Shown here in pieces: positions 1 to 5,242 of a DNA stretch of 5,242 nt. Within the stretch, counting starts at the first letter, position 1; each line of letters begins with the position of its first letter. Made by a program: the position numbers and the translations under genes. The notes below the pieces were generated by a model. That model ran no database searches and was not told where the DNA came from. It was given only the letters and a program-made list of their open reading frames with translations. The stretch is from Nitrospirales bacterium (GTDB lineage Bacteria; Nitrospirota; Nitrospiria; Nitrospirales; UBA8639), in the NCBI GenBank assembly GCA_029261305.1, contig JAJDBO010000012.1, positions 1 through 5,242 on the forward strand, read 5' to 3'.

Positions 1-3000
1 GCCCACTCAACACTGATCGGAGTCACTTTCCCAGGTTTGATTTCGATTTCATCCTCCCAAGGGAACGCGGCCCCATCCACTTGGATTTTATACATTCCCG
101 GGCTGAGTAACAGTATTCGGCCTTGAGAGGGCGAGAATGTCCGTAACGGTGAGTTTATTCCAACCTCCAAATCAAAAACATGGACGTGACTATTGATAGG
201 CTCACCGCTTGTGGACTTTTCTTCAAGGCTGAGAGCTCCTGGACTAAAGGTCATTACGGTTCGTCTGCGAGAGGTGACTTTGACTTTTTTAGTGACCAGG
301 CGAAGACCGACAGTTACGCCCACTCGATATTCTCCAGGTTTAATCCAGAGTGAACCTGAACCGCTTCGGGCGCGCCGGCCTTTGTAAACTTTAAATGGCG
401 TGGATCGACTCTTTCCATTTGGATCGTTCTCTTTCACCGCGAGCAAGCCTCGCGTTTCTTCTTCATCCATTCTGGCATCAGCGGGAACAGGACCATGTGA
501 AAGTTTGAAAAATTGAATATCAGTGGGAGTCTTTTCTTGATGCCGTCGGCATTTCATCCCCGCCCAGTCCACACTATTGCGTTGGTGTTTTGGGCCATAG
601 GTTATTTGAAACTCGTTATGGGTAGCATGCACAGCACCTTCGAAAATTAAGGAAGTGGGTCGTGACCTTAAATCCGAGTGAATCGGTTCCGTATTCGTTT
701 TTTGATCATGCCAACTGCCGATCAGTTGGCCGCGTTTATGAATAGCTTTAAATACAACATGCGGGCCTTTCAGATTCGACCGTGTCCAAGCAAGGTCCAT
801 GGTCACCGCATCTTGCTGTTGAGCAATTCGAGCTGTGGCGGGCGTGTCATTTTCTAACCCGCACACCCACTCACCGGATAGGTTGAGATTGGCAAACTTT
901 GCATCTTTCGCCGCGAGGGCTTCAGCAGACTCCCGTTCTTTGAGAAACCGTAAGCGCTTGTGCTCAAGCCAAGCGATGCGGTTCTTGATACGGGGATATT
1001 CAGGGGTTTGAGGATCCTTCGTGAGTAGTTGATCAAAATCAACATTCGCATTCAGGGCTGGTTTCTTGAGGGCTTCAAGTTGCAGCTCCTTGGTGAGCTT
1101 CCTGTTTTGATAATCTTGGTAGGTTTTGGAAAGCGTATTGGCCCAAGGCATATGATTAATAAACGTGATGACCCAGGCTTTTTCTTTTTCGAATTGGATC
1201 ACCTGTTCCCAATCTGTTTGCCGATATTTTCGAGCCAGTTCCAGCAGGTGTTCTTGTTCTTCTCGAAGATAGGCTAACTCACGTTCAATGGATGCCAATT
1301 CGTCATTGAGATACATCAGAACACCTTCTCCACCAGCCGCTTCTTCAATAATGTGTTTTTTGGTTTTTTCACGCTCCAACACTTTAGCAATCAATTCTCG
1401 AATAATAGGATCTATAATTTTGTCTAATGCGCCTAACAAGGCCGAGGGTGCTGAAGCAAGATTTGGAGCTGATCCTGGCGTTGGCGGTAAAACCTTTGTC
1501 ATCTTCCGCATCCCTGGAACCACCTCTTCCATTAAATAAAACAGCTCGGCGAGTCCATTCCGAGGAGAACCCGGAACATGACGAGAGGCATTGGTAAGCG
1601 CTTCAAGAAGTTTTTCTGGATCATTCTTATGACGAGCCAACGCTTGGGATAATTCTAAGAGACGTCGAGCAGGGTCGGCTTGGTCGCGTGTCCGGATCTC
1701 TACAATATTCATCCCCAAAATCTTTTCTATTAAAAAATAGCGTTCAAGATATTTTCCTAGTGCACGACCAGTGAGATATTCGTTTTCGAGTCCGTGGTTG
1801 AATTCCTTCACATGCTCAGCCATAAACATCACCTGATCTTGGATGACTCCCCGGATATCCTCTGGAGTATAAAACTCACCGAGCTCACCCTCGATGGTGA
1901 AATCAGGATCATCTAATCGATCCGCGGTTTTCAACTCCACTTCCTCGATTTCCCCTTTATCGTTCCTGACTTTCTTCGTCCCTCGTTGCACAAGATTGAC
2001 GATGATATCCAACCCCACGGTATTCGTGTAGGTCTCAATACCATCACGCATCGCGATGGACAGGTCGCGTTCAATTTTTGCGCGCATTGCAAGAGCATTT
2101 GCTGACTTTTCCAGGTCCTTTTCTTTCAGGAGGGAGAGCTCCCATTGTAAGTCAGCAACATCTTCCATCCGCGAGTTATACAGTTGTTCTTTGGCGCGCA
2201 GCATCACATCTGGATCACCGGTGTCACTGCCATTGGCAATTTTATTGGCAATAACTTTCAGCTGACCACGGGAATCGAGCAGATGTTGTTTTGCCCACTT
2301 AGCTCTATTGTTAAAAGCCAACAGGGCACCATTTTCAGCTAACCCCCTTTGGATGCGATTCACGATCCTGTTACGACGATTCGTGAGATAGAGATCCATA
2401 TCCGCTTCCGACATGGATCGCATCGCTCCCGAGAGAGAGATGGCCAACCGTGCCTGTCCGTGGTTCATGTCTTCTGCCCCAAAGCCTGCTTCAAAGTTTT
2501 CTTTTTGGATCAGTTTCGCATACTTGCGGTTGTCTTTAATGAACGGAAACACATTGATGTACTCGTTGACGTCAAAGGCCTTGGCCGATGTTGGAGCCTC
2601 GCCATTGGCATACCTACTGGCATAGACATCCCAAATGTGGACAAGATGCTTACGAAGGTACACACTTTTTGTCGCCCGATCGACATCACTGGTTGAATCT
2701 TTAGAACCAGGCGCAAACGGTTTTTCCATCACGACATCCAATTCATGCTTCTGGCGTTCAAGGGCCAGTTTCGCCGCCTCCTTTGCATCACCCGTCACGG
2801 CCAAGGCCTGTTCGTAAAACTTTGAAAAACTCCTGTTTATTTCACGAATAGCATCGATCCGTGCGATATGGACCAAGGTTTCGAAATGATTTTGCCGTAA
2901 CTCATCGATCTTCTTCATCAAGGCTTCCGAAATTTCCCCTTCACTCCGAAGTGCCTTTCGCTCTTTCCAGGTAAAGTCCCCTCCAACGTTTTTATAAAAA

Positions 3001-5242
3001 TGACTTTCCGCGGATTGGTCAGTCTCCCTGACCGCCTTTCGAAAATGTTCGACCACCCGCTGTTGTCTGGCTTTTCCCTCTTCAAGTTTCTGGATCGTGT
3101 CCTGACGAAGCCGGGGATTGGAGTCAAAGGCTTTGCGAAGTGCCTTCGGCTTTGAAATAGACGCGACAAAAGTTTTCGCCGTAAGGCGACTTCGATTATA
3201 GCCGCGCTGCATGGCACCTTGGAGCAACATCGTTAAGAAATCCGAGGAATCCAGTTCTTCTTCGTAGAGGATTCCTTGGAAGGCAAAGGCCACAGATGTG
3301 TCAGCGGTTAACAAAAGACCATCCTCAATCGTTTCAAACAACGCCTTTGTGAATGAAAGGTTATCCTCCGCCATGGCGCTTTTAATAAATTGTTTCAGCT
3401 CAGGATTTTTAACCTGATTTTTGAGGATCCGTGCTTGGGCCCGAAGCAACCCTTGCATCAATTCACCTGAAACATCCATTGCTGGGCCCAGTAAAAATGA
3501 ATCGAGAGCATTGCGTTCCCAGTTCACTTTGAAACCTTGGCCTCTTCGGTAATTCTCCATGCCTTCAGCTCCGGATTCCCAGATGAAGTCTGCCGTGTAT
3601 TCCAAAAAAAACCGGTTCGCCAAAAAGCTTCCGGCCCCCGCTCCTCCTTCAAGCCCTGCGGCAAGCCTACCGGCCCCAAACGGAATCACTCTGGTTGACA
3701 CCCACATTTTCCCTACATTCCATGGGCTAATGACATCTAACATCGGCGCACCTGGCAAATTGAGGTGCCGTTGTTGCCGCGCCCCACTATGCCCAAGCGT
3801 GCGGCGCGAATGGGCAAGGGAGTACATTTCCTTTGATTCCCCAGTCTTGGCATCGGTGGTATGGACAATGTACCCAAAACCCTCCAACAGCTCGTGATCC
3901 TCAGGGGAAAGATCTTTGGGGTTTTCGGTTTCCGCGGCTCTTGTAAAAACTTTGGCGACCCTGTCACCTTCTTTCAGCACTTGTTCAAGACGATCGCGAA
4001 CTTCGTCAAGCGTATCATTCCCCTCAAGAGTAGGCGAAATTCCCAGCATCCGAAGACGCGTACCCAACCCGACATCCACGACCATATTTTCATCTTTTTT
4101 AAGGTAATCCTGTAAAAAAGTTTCAATGAAATCGGTGTTCATCGTTTGAAACGCATGAGCATTGGCAAGAAAAAACTGTTTGGGCGTGGGTTGGTAATTT
4201 CCGCTTAAAAATTCTGCTGCGCGAAATTCAGGCTTCTTGGTCTGGGCAGCAAGGCTCTTGGCAAATTGGATTCGCTCATCTTCATCCATATCCACTTGAA
4301 CCTGCTTCCACAACTTGTACACCGGATGCAAGCGAGCGGAAGCATTACCCAGAAAGTCGATGTACTCCGAGAGATTGAGCAAAACCACCCTCGCTAAATC
4401 ATCTCGAGGAACACCCTCCTCAATTTGCCACCCTGTGTTGGGATGGAACATGGTGGCCACTTTGGCCAGATAGGACACTTCTCGAACGGCAAAATTTCGA
4501 TCCCAGGTTTTGACGAACTTTCGAATGTCACGCGGAATTTCACCTAAATACCGTCGGTTCGGTTGAAGTGTCCCAATATGATGTCCTAATTTATGAATGT
4601 AGTAGGCCACCCAAGAAGTCTTTTTTTTATCCCACATTCGATCTTCTGGAAAAAGCATGGCACTACTATCGAGCCCTTCATCCAGATTCAACTTGGTCAT
4701 CCCAAGCATGGCGTTGTAGAACTCGTTAGCCACGGATGCGTCAATATATGCGGCATCGAGTTTACCGATGACTTCTCCTTGGACAAACGCGGGCTTGCAC
4801 GCATTGGTGTCCCCAACTTTTCGCCGAAGCATCTCCTTCGGCAGATCCTTTCTCAATTGTTCTAGTGTAGACCCAGCCTGTGTTCGAAACGCATTCACAC
4901 GAATAAGATTTCGCTGGAAGTCCTTTGGCTTCCCCATTTGGGAAGCGAGCATCTCCCTGACTATGGTTCGATACTCATTCTGCGCTCTGTACAGTTCTTG
5001 TTCGAGCTGAGAGGTTGTCAGCTTTCGAGTAGGATCGCGGACGCTGAAAAATTCAGGCAACAGTCCCACTTCTATCTCATCAAGAAATTTCTCAAAGACT
5101 TCTTTGACACACTCGACGGCGGATGGATCAGATCGTCGTAAAAGTTCTTGTCTGATCCAGATGATGAGGTAGCGGACTTTCTTTTTATACGCCTCATCGA
5201 ATGGGCCATTTTGAAATTTGGAAATTGGGGTCGAATCAGAAG
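1..5242 (-). CDS. Interior of a giant uncharacterised multidomain protein (both ends outside the window)
   Basis: One frame (codons read from 5238-5240 down to 3-5) is open for 1746 codons without a stop; every other frame is closed many times. The translation has normal protein composition throughout: amphipathic helices, W/Y-containing cores and turn motifs, with no shift in character that would suggest a frameshift. It is helical for about the first 1440 residues and beta-rich for the last 300. Only four cysteines are present (residues 44, 148, 1460, 1564). There is no obvious run of transmembrane helices; the one Gly/Ala-rich hydrophobic segment is at 518-545. Neither start nor stop is visible, so the full protein exceeds 1746 residues, and signal peptide, ribosome binding site and operon context cannot be judged. 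I do not recognise a family. A large surface, secreted or toxin/effector-type protein is possible from the architecture, but this is inference. The gene fills the window, so no promoter or terminator is expected here. Confidence 0.96.
3..209 (-). repeat. Beta-sandwich-like PGxY repeat B, C-terminal visible domain (residues about 1678-1746)
   Basis: It begins with an alternating HVHVFDLEV strand, then reaches the turn SPGMYKIQV (1713-1721), followed by a WEDEIEIKPGKVT segment (1727-1739) that is the usual closing strand and turn of such modules. This fold type is often the last domain of a protein, so the stop codon may lie not far beyond position 1, but it is not seen. Role is probably binding or structural. 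Confidence 0.5.
237..428 (-). repeat. Beta-sandwich-like PGxY repeat A (residues about 1605-1668)
   Basis: The module has a strand with alternating hydrophobics, then the turn IKPGEYRVGV (1633-1642), then a strand rich in Val/Leu/Lys and a closing strand ending at a Ser-Pro-Gly turn. The PGxYxVxV hairpin is characteristic of small Ig-like or carboxypeptidase-regulatory-like domains often found at the ends of bacterial surface proteins. A second, diverged copy follows, with the PGxY turns 79 residues apart. The copies share pattern more than identity, so this is an ancient or convergent duplication. Confidence 0.5.
486..893 (-). other. Beta-barrel-like domain starting with GEWxC (residues about 1450-1585)
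   Basis: After a long run of helices the sequence changes to alternating beta strands. It opens with an LSGEWVC strand (1454-1460), continues with strands such as the HVVFKAIH stretch and a GQLIGSW strand, and then an LIFEGAV strand and an EFQITY strand, each separated by polar turns. A G-x-W opening strand followed by repeated strands with G-x-W or E-G turns is typical of small calycin/lipocalin-like barrels that bind ligands or mediate contacts. Two of the protein's four cysteines, 1460 and 1564, lie near the two ends of the domain and could form a closing disulfide, which would imply an oxidising (extracytoplasmic) location. Family assignment is tentative. Confidence 0.4.
1218..1322 (-). 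other. Coiled-coil segment (residues 1307-1341)
   Basis: Over 35 residues Leu, Ile, Ala and Tyr recur at 3-4 residue spacing between Glu, Arg, Gln and Lys, for example Leu at 1308, 1311, 1315, 1322, 1325, 1333, 1334 and 1336. There is no Pro or Gly inside. This is the best heptad candidate in the window. It could mediate oligomerisation or an intramolecular hairpin with the charged helix that follows (about 1342-1400). Confidence 0.6.
1443..1490 (-). other. Pro/Ala/Ser interdomain linker (residues 1251-1266)
   Basis: Sixteen residues consist almost only of Pro, Ala, Ser, Thr, Gly, Leu and Asn, with five prolines. This low-complexity composition is typical of a flexible linker. It separates the large helical body from the following helix block and coiled coil, and marks a likely domain border. 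Confidence 0.6.
2031..2168 (-). other. Second helical stretch with heptad character (residues 1025-1070)
   Basis: Residues 1025-1070 show regularly spaced Leu, Ile, Met and Ala among Glu, Lys and Arg, consistent with one long amphipathic helix, followed by a hydrophobic stretch (1071-1083) and then a charged hairpin-like Lys/Asp/Gly/Glu segment around 1085-1100. It belongs to the same helix-rich body as the rod upstream. No specific function can be read from it. Confidence 0.45.
2715..3119 (-). other. Long charged helical rod, coiled-coil-like (residues 708-842)
   Basis: About 135 residues are dominated by K, E, R, Q and A with hydrophobics at 3-4 residue spacing, and the only likely interruptions are a short Gly-Gly turn near residues 753-754 and a Thr-Gly-Asp turn near 816. 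This is the pattern of long helices packing as a coiled coil or helical bundle. It probably has a structural or spacer role. No catalytic motif is seen. The end is marked by a Pro/Gly-containing turn near 842-846. Confidence 0.55.
3606..3689 (-). other. Glycine/alanine-rich hydrophobic segment, possible membrane-inserting hairpin
   Basis: Residues 518-545 include seven Gly and five Ala between 522 and 537, with Arg525 and Glu531 as the only charges in that core. Aromatic and hydrophobic residues flank it on both sides (Trp at 505 and 510, then Phe/Leu/Tyr and Trp up to about 555). Closely spaced small residues of this type occur in glycine-zipper helices and in membrane-inserting hairpins of some large toxins and effectors. 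It is the only stretch of the fragment with this composition, and it separates the N-terminal helical region from the long charged rod. The charges and the high Gly content make a conventional transmembrane helix uncertain; a flexible hinge is the main alternative. Confidence 0.45.
3801..5240 (-). other. N-terminal visible helical region (residues 1-480)
   Basis: This part of the protein reads as successive amphipathic helices rich in K, E, R and L, for example the stretch around residues 9-70 and the Glu/Arg-rich stretch around 72-100. It includes two of the four cysteines (44 and 148). The degenerate protease-like motif lies at 216-226, and an acidic loop (D317, D319, D321) follows. Near 454-475 the pattern turns to short beta strands (a Tyr-Ile-Val strand, a Thr-Gly-Glu turn, then another strand), which may mark a small domain boundary before the Gly-rich segment. 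I cannot assign the region to a known family. The true N-terminus lies upstream of 5242. Confidence 0.5.
4563..4595 (-). other. Degenerate metzincin-like motif HKLGHHIGTLQ in the giant protein
   Basis: Residues 216-226 match the spacing of the metzincin zinc-protease signature HExxHxxGxxH: His216, His220 and Gly223 are in place, but the catalytic Glu is Lys217 and the third His is Gln226. The preceding residues (WVAYYI) are hydrophobic and helix-compatible, as expected for an active-site helix. The Lys codon is AAA, one transition from GAA (Glu). Families with this signature use Glu as general base, so this copy would be catalytically dead if homologous. A chance match inside a helical protein cannot be excluded, and no other metzincin landmark such as a Met-turn was identified. 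Confidence 0.3.

Noticed and set aside
3..428. Assignment of the protein as a von Willebrand A domain protein because of its C-terminal beta modules
   Set aside because: PGxY beta modules do follow vWA domains in some bacterial proteins, but no MIDAS motif (DxSxS) or vWA core was seen anywhere in the 1746 residues.
1716..1742. AT-rich patch resembling a promoter element
   Set aside because: It is inside the open frame and encodes an ordinary hydrophobic/Lys helix segment; no adjacent gene start on either strand supports a promoter.
2349..2696. 115-codon plus-strand open frame
   Set aside because: It lies antisense to the continuous giant frame, its translation has unnatural composition, and no convincing ribosome binding site or domain is seen. 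Long antisense frames are expected opposite a long gene.
2918..3217. 99-codon minus-strand open frame in a different phase
   Set aside because: It overlaps fully with the giant frame on the same strand, is Arg/Lys-rich with no domain, and the giant frame has the better protein pattern here.
3559..3897. 112-codon plus-strand open frame rich in Ser and Pro
   Set aside because: Its low-complexity Ser/Pro/Ala content is the mirror of the Gly/Ala-rich segment of the minus-strand gene, so it is a shadow.
4257..4292. EF-hand-like loop DMDEDERIQFAK (residues 317-328)
   Set aside because: Asp at loop positions 1, 3 and 5 and Ile at 8 fit, but Gly6 is Glu and the final Glu12 is Lys, and no paired second loop was found. 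Probably just an acidic helix start.

Overview
The whole window is the interior of one very large protein gene on the minus strand. Reading down from position 5240 to position 3, the frame stays open for 1746 codons, with no stop and no break. Both the start codon and the stop codon lie outside the window. There is no intergenic space, RNA gene, mobile element or CRISPR array, and open frames elsewhere on either strand are shadows of this gene. Residue numbers below count from the first complete codon (positions 5238-5240 = residue 1), so they are fragment numbers and not true protein numbers.

The uninterrupted giant frame suggests a bacterium. Base composition looks balanced, a little under half G+C by eye, and codon use is mixed, so I cannot name a phylum. 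I do not recognise the protein as a named family.

Layout from the N-terminal side: (1) residues 1 to about 480 (roughly 5240-3801) are mostly helical and contain a sequence resembling a degenerate zinc-protease signature (residues 216-226). (2) Residues 496-560 hold a glycine/alanine-rich hydrophobic stretch, the only good candidate for membrane contact. (3) Residues about 570-1245 are a long, charged, helix-rich rod with coiled-coil-like stretches. (4) A Pro/Ala/Ser linker (1251-1266) leads into a second helical block with a clear heptad region (1307-1341). (5) The C-terminal end changes to beta structure: a domain beginning with a GEWxC motif that looks like a small beta-barrel (about 1450-1585), then two tandem beta-sandwich-like repeats, each with a PGxY turn (about 1605-1668 and 1678-1746), the second running to the window edge.

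The architecture, a long helical body with a Gly-rich hydrophobic hairpin and terminal beta modules, fits a large exported, surface or toxin/effector-like protein. That is inference only, because the N-terminus (signal peptide or not) and the neighbouring genes are not visible. The most interesting points are the HExxHxxGxxH-like site lacking its catalytic Glu, the Gly-rich segment, and two 8-base homopolymers that fall in the correct phase to be -1 slippery sites.
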